Position numbers and translations under genes: made by a program. The notes beneath the pieces are model-generated. The model was not told the origin of the DNA, searched no databases, and saw only the letters and a list, made by a program, of their open reading frames with translations. This document shows positions 33,983-45,400 of a stretch of 64,000 nucleotides of DNA, piece after piece. This DNA comes from Ziziphus jujuba. Its lineage: Eukaryota > Streptophyta > Magnoliopsida > Rosales > Rhamnaceae. The first letter of the stretch is position 1; the number at the start of each line of letters is the position of its first letter. The stretch spans positions 12,607,001 to 12,671,000 of the forward strand of contig NC_083385.1 in NCBI RefSeq assembly GCF_031755915.1, written 5' to 3'.

Positions 33983-34754
33983 TTCTAGCCTTTAGAGAAA
34001 AAGGAATATCCTCTTTGAGATAGACGTCCTCTTAGAGGGGGAGGGGAGCATATCAAGGGTAGGAAGGGGTCAACCTAGTTCGTCTAACCCCAATCAACTA
34101 CATTTGACAGCCAATGAAATGCGGCCTTTTCAGCAACTGATTACTAATGATATCCAAATTTTTGCCCAGTTAATTGAATTGTTTGCTAACGATCCTAGTC
34201 AATAGCCTATCAATGATGCATTTCGCATCTCAGCTGCACTAGACATGCTGGAGGAGGCCCAAGAATGGCCTACTACAGACTATGCTATGATCATCTTTTC
34301 GATGAGGAGGTCCAGTTCCCAAAGCTTCCAAAGATGGTGGCGTGACATGATTTTCACACACAATAAGCTTTTTCAAGTGAGGTCTCTCACATCTTTTGAT
34401 GCTTGGGTACAGCCCTACACTTGTATCCCGTGCTTTCATTCTACGCTAAATCTTGATACCTTTCCCTCATCTTCAGAGATGGGATGGATTCCACCCATAA
34501 ACCTTAGTCGTTCAAACGTACCTTTATGCCCGCATCTGTACCCAAAAAGTAAGCAAATCCTTCTTTTCATGGAAATAAGATTAGCTTTTTTCTTCAATGA
34601 CTCTTTCCTTTTTTCTTCTACCAGGAACCCGCCCATCATTCTTATTTGGAGATTCATTCATCCTGGCTGTAGGGGCTTTATCTGCTTGCCTGCTAAGCTT
34701 TGTCCTGGATGACCTAGATCGTGAATTTACACGAGCATTTCCAGGCTAAGAGCA
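33983..34754 (+). other. Unidentified coding-like remnant in organelle-type DNA
   Basis: From about 34098 to 34440 one plus-strand frame reads like a real protein (MRPFQQLITNDIQIFAQLIE, DAFRISAALDMLEEAQEW, QRWWRDMIFTHNKLF), with a single in-frame TAG near 34202. Codon use and amphipathic spacing suggest a decayed gene. I do not recognise it as any standard mitochondrial or plastid gene. It could be a mitochondrial plasmid or retroelement gag relic. The rest of the interval shows nothing I can name. Confidence 0.35.
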
Positions 34755-34776
34755 CCCCCCCCCCCCCCCCCCCCCC
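34755..34776. repeat. C22 homopolymer at the edge of the psaB fragment
   Basis: Twenty-two consecutive C residues lie exactly where psaB stops matching. Read on the minus strand the plastid gene runs ACTCGCGG... into the G-run. It probably expanded from the short G-run of psaB's Gly-Gly codons at the integration breakpoint. Confidence 0.9.
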
Positions 34777-35082
34777 GCGAGTAAAAGCTTCCGTAGCCGA
34801 TTGGCCAAAATGAGGATCCCAAATTGCATGAGCAATAGGTCTTACATGTAAGGGGTCCTGTACCCATGCCTCAAAGTTTCCTTGCCAAGCTACATGAAAC
34901 AAATTTCTAGAAGTCCACAAAAAGATTATTGCTAATTGCTCGAAATGAGAGGCAAAAATATTCCCTTCAGTAATATCATCATGACTCTTGAAATCATGTG
35001 CGGTAGCAATACCAAACCAAATACGACGAGTAATGGGGCCCTGAGCTAAGCCTTGGCTAAATCTTGGAAATCTTAATGCCAT
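34777..35082 (-). pseudogene. psaB: Plastid psaB 5' fragment
   Basis: About 100 codons of the photosystem I P700 apoprotein A2 gene, starting [12 protein letters not shown] at 35082. Recognisable parts are [33 protein letters not shown] and [11 protein letters not shown] few codons are missing after HDDITE, and several substitutions are present, for example a Glu in SHFEQL where Gly is usual. It ends at the C22 run, so the ~630 remaining codons are absent. The short spacing to psaA matches the plastid psaA-psaB operon. Confidence 0.93.
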
Positions 35083-35316
35083 AATGCCTTTCAAATCCTC
35101 CTAGCCATTATCCTACTGCAATAATTCTTGCTAAGAAGAATGCCCATGTTATGGCAACTCCACCTAGAAGGTAATGGGTTACTCCTACAGTACATCCTCG
35201 GACAATGCTCAAGGCTCTAGGCTGAGTAGCAGGAGCAACCTTTAATTTATTATAAGCCCAAATGATGGTTTCAATAAGTTATTGCCAATAACCATGCCCA
35301 CTGAATAGAAATATTA

Positions 35317-36276
35317 TGATACGAACCTAGAACGACCTTCTCCTAAACCCGTATTATATTAGCCCAGATCTAATTATGTTCAAGTTATAATGGTCACCTT
35401 GACCCCTAACCAATCTGTGATTAGAAACCTTGGTATATAATGAAGATGCCACAATAGATTATGGAAGGCCTATTGATAAGTCAAACTAAAATACTCATTC
35501 ACTAATGGTGTTTTAGGTGTTCAAAAGAACAAAGAGAATTCAATCTCATAAATAATTTTCTGTATATAATTCAATCTTGATTTCTCATTGAAAATAAGCC
35601 TTTAAATAGGCTTTGAATGAACAAAATAAAACCCTAAAAGGATTAGAAAATTTTGGCCAACATAGAATCCAATTGCCTAATTTCACATCTTTTTCGAATC
35701 TAATTTGGATTAATTAATTTTCTTATTTTGAAGTAGGAATTAATTAATTTAAAATGAAAATAATAAAATAATAACTTTACTAAACTTATTTGTCCAGCAA
35801 ATAAATAAATAAAAACCTAAAAAAAAAAAGTCAAACGCAAATTAGAAAACGAGTTGACTAGTTTGACAACTAAGCTGACTTATACTTGATGTCCGAGCTA
35901 ACTTATGTTTGCCTGATGTCTGAGCTAACTTATGTCTGTCCGAGCTAACTTATATCTGCCGGATGGCCAAGCTAACTTATGTTTGTCCGAGATTAGATGT
36001 TCGATGTATGGGTGTTCGATATAAAATGTCCGATATATGGGTGTCCGATGTAAAATGTCCGATGTATCAGCCTCCACCACTTGAATGCTTAAAACAGGTC
36101 TTTTATCTTCAGGTATGGACAAGTCCTTTTGAGAATAAATTACTTTTTGGATAAAGATAGCAAGGTTTTCCTTAAACCTCTTAGGTTGAGCCCTAGTGAT
36201 CGGTCCGATCTTCATCCATATTAGATCAGTACCTCAGCAAGTTGTCGGTTGTGCGAGCTCAGACGGATTTGCATCA
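35317..36276 (-). mobile_element. Solo gypsy LTR (diverged subfamily) inside psaA
   Basis: Starts TGATACGAACCTAG and ends GATTTGCATCA, about 960 bp. The flanks are TATTA (35312-35316) and CATTA (36277-36281), a 5-bp target duplication with one difference. It shares the CTAATTATGTTCAAG subfamily mark with gypsy B. It contains a tandem-repeat block near 35880-36069 not seen in other LTRs here and lacks part of the usual middle. Confidence 0.88.
35884..36069. repeat. Tandem repeats within the solo LTR
   Basis: About four imperfect units built on GAGCTAACTTATGT(C/T)TG (35896-35985) are followed by about three units built on GATGTATGGGTGTCCGATGT or GATATAAAATGTCC (about 36000-36066). The two blocks share a GTCCGA core. 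The other gypsy LTRs in the window lack this block, so it arose after this subfamily split or after insertion. Confidence 0.75.
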
Positions 36277-36806
36277 CATTAGACTAAAAGCCCATACAAG
36301 GTGAGCGCCTAGGAAAAAAAGGCCATTGGCAAATAACAAAGAACCATGGGACTGAATTACCTGAGATGCCTGTTCCTATAAGAAACCATGGAGCCACCCA
36401 TTAATAGTAGTGGAACTCTATGCAAAGTTTCCTCCGTTGATATGAGTTACTACTCCTTTATCACTTATACTACCCCAAACGTCTGATTGCATTTTCCAAC
36501 TGAAATGGAATATTACGATTGAAATGGAATTATATATTTATAATAGCCCTAAGAAGATAGGATCCCAAGGGGATACTTGACATGTCCCCCTCTTCTAGGT
36601 CCATCACAAGGAAAACAAAAACCAATATTTGCTTTATCTGGTATCAAACACGACCTACGAGCAAATAAAACACCCTTCAGAAGTATCAATACCATCACAT
36701 GAATCGTAAATGAATGAATGTGATGGACCAAAAAATCTACGATTCCTAATGGAATAGGTAACAAACCAACTTTGCCGCCCACTGCTACTAAATCACCACC
36801 TCCCTA

Positions 36807-38162
36807 AGTCAAACTGGTGCTTGTTGTTGTTTGTTTACTAGGGAAACTCCATTGCGAGGCCCACGAATACCATTTCCTACTTTCCCATCATACCTATCGT
36901 CAAAAGCGAAGACATTAACTCCCAATTCTTGTTTGCTTGTGTTCTTCTTTTTCGATTCCTTTGTCTAGTCGAGTTTACAACATATCCTTCTAGTTAAGGG
37001 TGAAACTCATTTCCGGTAATAGCCAGACCTCTTCCTTTGCTTCTTGATGAACCCTGGTTTGTCTTTGGTGAGTGGTACCTCCTTGATCAATTAGATCATG
37101 TTATGGCTAAGGCTTGGGGATGGGAACAATCCCTCAACTTTATCCCCTCTTGTTCGTGATGATGTCATTTTCACGAGTCTCGCAGGAAAGAAAAATAGTA
37201 TAGATAGCCAATGCTACTAGGGGAATGCCCCTTGGATTAGTTAGAATTGGGATAAGTAGTTCTGGCCAAGTCTTTCTATCAACACCTTATTCAAGAAAGT
37301 CCCTACTCACTGATCCCTGCTGATCTATTGACGGAGGGGATAACAAACATAAAGGGGCTTGGCTTGGTTCACCCTCTCCGGTACATCCTAGGACATTAGA
37401 GTGAGATGTCGGTCATTCCACTCGCGAGTAAAGAATCTTTTTACCACTACTACCTACTAACTCCTCGCCAAATCCGTCTAGAAAATTGCTCGACTAAGGC
37501 TTCTTCAAAGTGGACGGAGGATAACTTTTTCTTTGGACGAATCTTGCTCTCCTATCTGCTTCTTCTTTTGTTGACAATTCTTCTGTTCTCATAAAGGGAA
37601 GAACTGGTATTTCAAGGTGAATCACCCCGACAGGTCAATGCTTTAGATTAAATCCTTCTTATAGACTTCCCCTTATCTCAGTTCATGTCTAACTAGCACT
37701 TAAAGGAACCCAGCCAATGGATATATGATAAGAACTTGGAACATTGGCCAAATAGAACGTGGAGAGAAGGAATACATCAAGATAGGTGCTAGAGCGAAAA
37801 CAAGATTACCAGCATACCAGACTGAGGGATAGGCCCATATAAGGACTAAGGTAATAGCCTACTTTCTTAGAATGGAATACTTGCTGCTATGTGGCTTCAT
37901 TTTCTTTTATGGTAGTCTTCTGCTATAGTCAATGATGATGTGTCACTTGAAGAGACTGACTTGCACCATAAGTACTAGACTTTGGTAAAGGAATAGGGAG
38001 GTGGAGATCTTTAATACTGGAAATGTAATCGTAAAAAGAAATGCTTAAAAAAAAGAAAAAGATAAAAGCCTCATGAGACCCCGAGGGAGAAGCAAAAGCT
38101 GGATTGACTCTAAAGTAGAGTAGCTGTACTTGCCTTTTCTTCGAGTGGATTGAGGAAGAAGT
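36807..38162. other. Organelle-type spacer, no gene recognised
   Basis: About 1.35 kb between the psaA fragment and the next LTR. No named mitochondrial or plastid gene and no tRNA fold was seen. The last five bases (GAAGT) are the target of the solo LTR that follows. Confidence 0.5.
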
Positions 38163-39299
38163 TGATACGAACCTAGGACGACCTGCTCCTAAACCCGTAT
38201 TATATTAGCCCGGATCTTTAATTAAGTTCAAGTTCTAATGGAATGGACCTCAACCCCTAACCAACCTGTGGTTAGAAACCTTGGTATAATGTAGACGCCA
38301 CAATAGGGGATGGAAAACCTATTGATAAGTCAAGCTAAAACAACCAATTCTCTAATGGTGTTTTAGGTGTTCTCAAAGAACAAAGAGATAATTAATCTCA
38401 CAAGTATTTTCTTAATCAAATCAAAGTTTTTTTCTTATTGATAACTAAGCCTTTAAATAGGCTACAAAGCCACGAAATAAAACCCTAGAACAGAAAGAAA
38501 ACCAGCTACCACACATAAAGAAACCTAGTTGGCTGAAACTATACTTCCTTTCCTAATCTAAGTTTGATTAATTAATTCCTTTATATTAAATTAGGAATTA
38601 ATTAATTTACAATGGAAAGAATAAAATAAAAACCTTCCTAAAGTTATTTTTTCAGAAAATAAATAAATAAAAGCCAAAAAGTAATGGTAGTTTCCTAAAA
38701 CAAAAAGTAAAAACAAATTAGGAAACTAAAAATGCTAGCCTTTTTGATCAAGTTGACTTTGATCAATCTTTGACCTCTTTGAGCTTCAAATCAGCTTCTA
38801 GATGCTTTTTAGGATGCCAAATAAGCAGAATATGAAGTCCCACACGTTGCCCATGCTTGGAAAAATGAGAAAAGGCTAATACAGTAAAATACAGTAAAGC
38901 CAGCAAGCAATACAGCAAATTCGGCCAAATTGTTGATGATGTCCGTACAAGCCCTTTTTGATTGCATTTGAGGCTGATTTAACTTGATTCCATGACCTCT
39001 TAGGCATATGTATTGTACCCATAAAGCATTGGAACCATTTCATGCTTCCCGGACTCCAAAAATGTACCAAAACCGTCACCCGGGTCCGTATTGGCTTCCA
39101 CCACTTGGATGCTTAGAATAGGCTTTGTATCTTCAAGTATGGACAAGCTCTGTTGAGATTGATTACCCCCTGTATAAATACTCCCAGGTTGTCCTTAAAT
39201 CTCTTAATTTGAGCTCTTGTGTTTGGCCTAGTCTTCATCCGTGTCGAGTCAGCACCCCAGCGGGTTATCGGTTGAGCGGCCTCAGGCGGAATCACATCA
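38163..39299 (-). mobile_element. Solo gypsy LTR in organelle-type DNA
   Basis: 1137 bp, TGATACGAACC to AATCACATCA, flanked by perfect GAAGT repeats (38158-38162 and 39300-39304). It is close to the LTR of gypsy C. It shows that insertions occurred directly into the organelle-derived DNA. Confidence 0.95.
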
Positions 39300-39304
39300 G
39301 AAGT

Positions 39305-42142
39305 GGAACTCCGATGAGAATGTAGTCTTGCTGCATCCCCTAAAGGACAAGAAGCTAACCTATCCTTAAAAGAAGCTGGATCATCTGGAGTTAGATCAGC
39401 TGGAGTAGCTGCTTACCTAACAGGTGTCCGAATCTGTACCAAAGTCAATAATAAAGGGAGAAGAAAGCTCCTTCAGTGATAGCTAAAGAAAAATGCTTCT
39501 TTTGAAACACATTACTGAGAAAGGCCGCTACAAGATTATAATTGTAAGGCCGGTTCCACTTCAACCTTCCTTTCTTTCCAGCTAGGACATCCAGAAATCA
39601 AAGCCAGTGGTTTGGTTGATAGAAGGGTGAATTAGATTACCAGCTATACTACCATCCTGACTTATATGCCAGCCATACGTAGCCTTTTTCTTTACTTGTT
39701 CAGGGAACCACCAAGCGGTGAGGCCTAAGGCTTTTCTTCTAAGAATCTCCTGTCCTGTCTTCCCCTATGCCCCACCATTAAGCCACATATTCGTAGATCG
39801 GAGGTTTGGCAAAGTGCTTTAACTGATCCTTATGCCACTGCTTCAACAATAGCTTCTTAGTGACCTAACACCAAGGCCAGAGTCATAAACAGAGAAAGAT
39901 CACTTTACTTGGTTCTCGTCGAAGAAGCAAGCCAGTTCCATGGCCACCGATTCTTTGTTACTTTTTATCTATCTCCCTTCCCAGGTTATATATAAGCTTT
40001 CATCTCAATTGAATTCGGTTGACCTTCTTACTATGGGAATGCTTGAAAAAGCTCTGATTCCAATAAGCTCGTGAACACTCTCAGATGTAGCTGGGAACAA
40101 AAGGAATAATTACTCAAAGCTGCTATTGGACTTCTTTCCTTCGCGAGAAGGGATCATTTCGCACCTGGGAATCTCCTCGGAGAGTGTGTCCTTACAAGGG
40201 TTCAGAGACTAAAGACGATAGCTGCGGGATTAGGCTATTAAGGAAGACTTCCTCGGTGCGGAAGAGGTGTGTGTGTTAACTGGTATTTAAGGATAGAAAG
40301 ATTCGAGTTACCCCAGGAATAGGAGTAGGACTAGAAAGACGTTTCTTTTGTTTCTGATGTGATCTATCTCTATGAACGAATCCCAGTGGAAGCTCGAAAC
40401 CAAGGGAAGAAGTGCTCTCTATTTACTATGTGTTAATTGTTAATTAAGTGGGCAAAAGAAAGATTTTTGATCAAATGCTCTTTTATTTGAAGTCGGTTCC
40501 TTGGGATTAAATCTCCTTCCTAAAGCGGTTTGAAATCCAATTGAAGTAGTGGCATTCCCTGTACCCTTAACTATGGCTGATATTGTAAGTTACGTTCCAG
40601 TCAATTCAAGTTCTGTTTCCAAGGGAAAAAGCGATCTCTGAGGCTGTTACAGCGAGTGAGGCATGAAGCCCTAAAGCTAATTTTTAGTCATTCAGAGATG
40701 CAGTTTAAGTGGTAGTTGCCATTGCTTCTCTTTCTAAGCCAGAAGCCCATCCAAGTAGTATATCAGTAGTTAATAGTCCCATTCCATCTACCGGCAAGCT
40801 AGTTGAAGTTGGAGAAACTTTTCTTTTGATGGCGATCCCTCCTTGTTTTGCCTCAAGTCATTTCATCCCTTTAAGCGAGTTTACCAATCTTCATCTCCGG
40901 ATAATAAGATGAGAGCATATGATCCAGGTGAGCTTACTTTAAATATGGGTCTTTCTTGAGCTACCTTAAGCCTGTGGGATAGATGCAGTTCCTCCTCCCT
41001 TTTTGGGACATGCGAGAGCTACTTATAAGCACCTTGTTGGCATTTTTCTTTCTACTTCCCTCATGCTAAAGCTAGAATAAGTCACCCTGCCAGAAAGGAA
41101 AGACCCCAAGATTTTCTCTCTCATAGGTTAGAGCAACCGTTGTGTTGCGTTTATTATAGCCACTCTGACATCTCACGAATTGGATTTAAACCAATATCGA
41201 AGCTACTTTTTTCCAAACAGCAGGGCATTTAGCAAGAAGGCATAGAGGGGATTCGATTCCGAAAGAGAATACACAGTCAGCTGTTTTCACAATTGAAGAA
41301 GAAATAGTCCTACCTTTTTGGCTATGCCCTTAGGCATTCCTTTAGAAAGGATACGTACCTTCCCTATGTGCAATGTAAGAAGTTCCTTGGCTTATAATAT
41401 AAAATCAGTAAGACATGCCATGTTTAGTTTTATTTCTCTATAGGTCTTACAAAAAAACTATTCATATAGTGGAAGAGCTAATTGAATTAGGATCCCTTAA
41501 ATAGTCAAGATCTTTTCCGTATGTCAGTTGGATTCGTGAAAAGAGAGCAGCTCTTTCTCCAACAACTGAGTTTTCTTAACTGACTTCATCACCAACAGTA
41601 GATAGGACCAGAGCTTCTATTTAGTCAAAAACTCTTACCGTAATAGAAAAGACTTGCACTAGTTATTCCACAAAAAAGAGGAATGGAATCAGTCCCAGTT
41701 GTGGAAGTTGGTTTCCATCGAGTTCCACCTATCCTTTCAAGCCTTTAAAAAGTCCTTTAGGCAAGTGTAAGCTAGGAAGTCAAATAGGCATGCAGAAGGG
41801 ACAGCAAGGCAAGTCTTTAATTCAAATAAGTGCTTTCTTTCCTAAGCCAGCCTATCACATCTTTCCCACTTATATCCTACTCCCTGGCAGTTCTAAGAAT
41901 CCCTATCTTCTTTGGAGCTTCAAGTTCGGGAGTCTCAACCTAAATACCTCAGCAAATAGTTAAACATGAGCCACATTCATCGAAGAGTTGCTGGTCTGTG
42001 TCCCCTTAATGCATTAGAAATTGCAAGGTAAATGAAAAACATAAACTGGAATTCTATAGGGTAGATTTTTAACTAAGAATTTCTCATTAGAGAGACATCT
42101 AAATTTGGTGTTTGGTGTAGGCTTTTGAATGCTTTAGGGGCC
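39305..42142. other. Mitochondrial-type DNA, no gene recognised
   Basis: About 2.8 kb. Short ORFs such as 40709-40912 have no recognised relatives. A stretch near 41170-41210 resembles a tRNA T-arm but gave no cloverleaf. The long purine-rich spacer style is typical of plant mitochondrial intergenic DNA. Confidence 0.45.
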
Positions 42143-42840
42143 TCAAGCAATGCACGAGTATACATTGCTAGAGGAGAGCCATTTGGGGAAAGGACAACTA
42201 GAGTCAGCCGTCCCCATCCAGGAGGTCGAGTTTGACGAGCCTGAAGCCCCCGAAGGGGCCATCATCATCTTTCCGTATTCGGTCTCGACAATAATGACAG
42301 TCCCCACACTAAAAACAACAATAAAAGTGAAAACATCTTTGAAATAAAGCAAAAAGTTTTCTATCAAGTAAATTTTAAAACAAAAGAAAAAAAGAGATGA
42401 ACAATTGAATCAAGCAGAAAGCCGTACTTTTTTTTCAACTGTAAACAATACGTTCGAAAGAGAAATAGAAATGCAAAAATCTCTTTTAGAAAAGAGATTT
42501 CAACCTGAAGTCATTCTAGTGGTTCCTTCTAATCCTAGAAAACATCCGAAAAACCCTGCTGCTAGAAAACAACTGAAGGAACTAAGAAAACGAAGGATGC
42601 TCATCAGAAGCTTTTTTTTCCTCCTCTTCCTATTAATCAAACAACACTAAGGAGCAGTGTTGCAACGCGACCGGAACCTAGTAACTAATAAACACTCTAT
42701 CTCCCATTTTACCATAACCATTGAACCAAAATAATCTGGGGGGGGATCAAGCTTATCCCAAGTTACATATTTCTTGAAATCACCCAGAGAAAAGCCACAA
42801 TAATTACGAAAGCTCAACTCCTCAAAGGGGAAAATCACAT
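42143..42840. other. Cluster of short unidentified ORFs in mitochondrial-type DNA
   Basis: Three partly coding-looking frames: 42143-42367 minus (MIENFLLYFKDVFTFIVVFS..., with a hydrophobic N-terminus that could span a membrane), 42405-42650 plus (81 codons, Lys/Arg-rich middle) and 42647-42838 minus (SFRNYCGFSLGDFKKYVTW). None matches a standard mitochondrial gene that I know. They may be remains of lineage-specific mitochondrial ORFs or plasmid genes, or chance. Confidence 0.25.
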
Positions 42841-43456
42841 CCCACTAGACCTAAGTACTACGAAACTCAGCGAATGGGCAGGTTGTCCCTCCTGGCGCCG
42901 GTAGCCATCCGATGTAGGGGTCAAGTGGCGTGAATTAATTAAACTCTTATTTAACGCAATTTCCTATACACGTAAAAGACAAATCAGGAAAGTAAGTCCA
43001 ATCCAGCATTACACATTACCAATGAGGTCTTAAATTAGTTTACTGACCCTAAAAATTTTATAATAAGGTAATTAGAACCATAGGGGTTGGTTAAGTTATA
43101 CCTACTATTGGACTAGCCCGCCTTTTGCTACCCTGCCTAAGTAAGCTAAAGTACCAAATGGCTAGCCTCCTACCTAAGGATTGAAGCTCTTGGCTTTCTG
43201 GTTTGTCTTCGCCTTGAGTTGTTTTAACCTAAGGGAAAGGGAATTGATAAAAAAGAAAGCCTGCCGATTAGAACGGGGTCGCAAGTCTGATCTGCCGTAT
43301 AATTAAAGGAATTATCGGGATCACTCACGGAACACTTGTTTACAAAAGATAATTCTAAATTGTTTCACTGTAAACTTGAGTGCAGCAAAAGTAGTAGCCG
43401 GCTCGGGATATCAGGGCGGAGATCAAGGTACCACAAAACCTTTTAAAGGACCTATT
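42841..43456. other. Mitochondrial-type spacer
   Basis: About 600 bp without a recognised gene or RNA. Confidence 0.45.
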
Positions 43457-43625
43457 CTACTCCATTTTTTCTAGTAGTTTATCTAAGGTCAGTTGCTTTT
43501 TCCATCTTTTAAAGGGTGCTTTTATTACCAATTCGCCATTCTCGTTAATAGCCGTCACAAGGCCTAGCACCATAATTTTACGAGGATGATTCTTATCAAG
43601 AATACCGTAAGTTGCTTCTAACTTT
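43457..43625 (-). pseudogene. C-terminal 56 codons of an unidentified protein gene
   Basis: The minus-strand frame is open from the gypsy J insertion point to TAG at 43457-43459. It reads YGILDKNHPRKIMVLGLVTA, then INENGELVIKAPFKRWKKQL, then LEKME. It looks like true coding sequence, with a charged, ordered C-terminus. I do not recognise the family; a mitochondrial plasmid polymerase is possible but unproven. The upstream part would lie beyond the LTR insertion and was not found at 53847 onward. Confidence 0.4.
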
Positions 43626-44751
43626 TGATACGAACCTAGGACGACCTGCTCCTAAACCCGTATTATATTAGCCCGGATCTTAATTAAGTTCAAGTTCTAA
43701 TGGAATTGACCTCAACCCCTAACTAACCTGTGGTTAGAAACCTTGGTATAATGTAAACGCCACAATAGGGGATGGAAAACCTATTGATAAGTTAAGCTAA
43801 AACAACCAATTCTCTAGTGGTGTTTTAGGTGTTCTCAAAGAACAAAGAGATAATTAATCTCACAAGTACTTTCTCAATCAAATCCAGGTTGTATTCTTAT
43901 TGAAAATAAGCCTTTAAATAGGCTTTGAAAGAAACAAAATAAACCCTAAAAACCCTAGGAAAAACTGGCCACACAATGAAGAGTTCTAGCTTGACCGAAT
44001 CTTTCCTTTTCCTAATCTAATTAATTAATTCCCTTATTTTCAATTAGGAGTTAATTAATTTACAAACAAAATAATAAAATAAAAACTTTCCTAAACTTAT
44101 TTGTTCAATAAGTAAATAAATACAAATCCAAAATTAAAGATAGTTTCCTAAAACAAAAAAGTAAAAACAAATTAGGAAACTAAGTATGGTAATTTTCGGC
44201 TAGGTTGATAATGACCCGTCTTTGACCTAATTGGACTCCAAATCAGCTTCAATAGTCTTTATGGAATGCCAAATAAGCTTATTATGAATTTTCTCATGTT
44301 TCCCTTGCTTAGAAATATGAGAAAAGGCTAATACAGTAAAATACAATAATGCTAGCAAAGAATACAGCAAATTTTGGCCTTTCTTCCCCTTGTGCGCAAA
44401 CCACTACGTTGTTCGGCTTTGAAGCTGCTTTGGCTGGTTTCTATGACTCATCCACCATATGAATTTAATCTATAAGAATGGGGATCCAATTTATACAACC
44501 ACACTTTCATACTGGCACTAAAAACATCACCCGGGCCCGTTTTGGCTTCTATTGCTTGTATGAGTAAAACAGGCCTTGGTTCTTTAGATATGGACAACCC
44601 CTCTTGATTATGACTTATTCCTTGGATAAAGATAGCAAGATTGTCCTTGAACTTCTTGTCTTGGGCTCTAGTGGTCGGCCCCACCTTCATCTGTATTGGA
44701 TCAACACCCCAGTGGGTTGTCGGTTGAACGATCTCGGGTGGATTTGCATCA
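43626..44751 (-). repeat. 3' LTR of gypsy J
   Basis: 1126 bp, TGATACGAACC to GATTTGCATCA. The end of the pol frame (44448-44751) lies in it, including [20 protein letters not shown]. Confidence 0.88.
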
Positions 44752-45395
44752 TTCCCCTCCTCTTGAAAAGGATTTGCCCTCAAATGAAAGTCATCACCTG
44801 CAGCAAAAGGAGACAAATCAGCAACATTGAATGTAGCACTCATGTTATACTCACCTGGTAAATCAAGCTTGTAGGCATTCTTGTTATTCGGCTCCAAAAC
44901 TTGAAAAGATCCGTCCACATGCGGCATAGGCGTGGACTTTTTTTGTTCGGGGAACCTCTTCTTTCTTGAATGCAGCCAAACTAAATCTCCTGAGTCAAAC
45001 ACTATCACAACAAATACTAGAAATACAAGTTCATCACAATTCTTAATATTAGTAAATAATATCTCCCAAATTTTTAAATTTTCACTAAGTAAAGCTTTTA
45101 ATAATGCAGGTAAAGTTCTATACAAGAAAAGCATTTTTAAATTAATGTCTTTATAATTCATAAACAGCAATGGTTTCTTACCCAGGATAGCCTTATTAAC
45201 ATTCCCAAAACTCAAAAATGTTTTTTTTACTTTTTCTTTCTTTTTCTTTCTTTTCCTTTCTCTCTTTCGGACACACTCTTTTTATCATCACTTCCGGCTT
45301 TTTCTCTTAATTTTTCTCTTTCGGTTTTATCTTTGTCTTTCCCCTCACCATTGAGTTTAGAATACTTACCTTGGACAGCAAGTTCGGTCTTGACC
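44448..45395 (-). pseudogene. Gypsy J scrambled pol tail
   Basis: The open frame 45215-44448 reads, in order, MSFGNVNKAILGKKPLLFM (linker), LYRTLPALLKALLSENLKIW (integrase piece), NIKNCDELVFLVFVV (RT piece) and VFDSGDLVWLHSRKKRFPEQ (integrase C-terminus). It then runs into the LTR-encoded tail. The same order in this diverged copy shows that the rearrangement is old. Upstream, 45216-45395 is a low-complexity Lys/Glu-type linker. Confidence 0.82.
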
Positions 45396-45400
45396 TCATG

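Larger units (their letters stand above)
35108..36806 (-). pseudogene. psaA: Plastid psaA 3' fragment, split by a solo gypsy LTR
   Basis: The C-terminal part of the photosystem I P700 apoprotein A1 gene in two pieces, 36806-36277 and 35316-35108. The stop TAA is at 35108-35110. Recognisable segments include [24 protein letters not shown] and RFPCDGP-like [10 protein letters not shown]. Further on are the regions for the gene's last residues (ARIIAVG-type end, here degraded). Frameshifts follow the CDGP region. The gap is exactly filled by the LTR at 35317-36276, with the target doubled. It begins around 36806, so the first ~530 codons are missing. Confidence 0.92.

Noticed and set aside
35884..36069. 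CRISPR-like array
   Set aside because: Units are imperfect, nearly contiguous and lack unique spacers; this is a eukaryotic minisatellite within an LTR.
41165..41215. tRNA-like T-arm sequence
   Set aside because: No acceptor stem, D-arm or anticodon arm could be paired around it.
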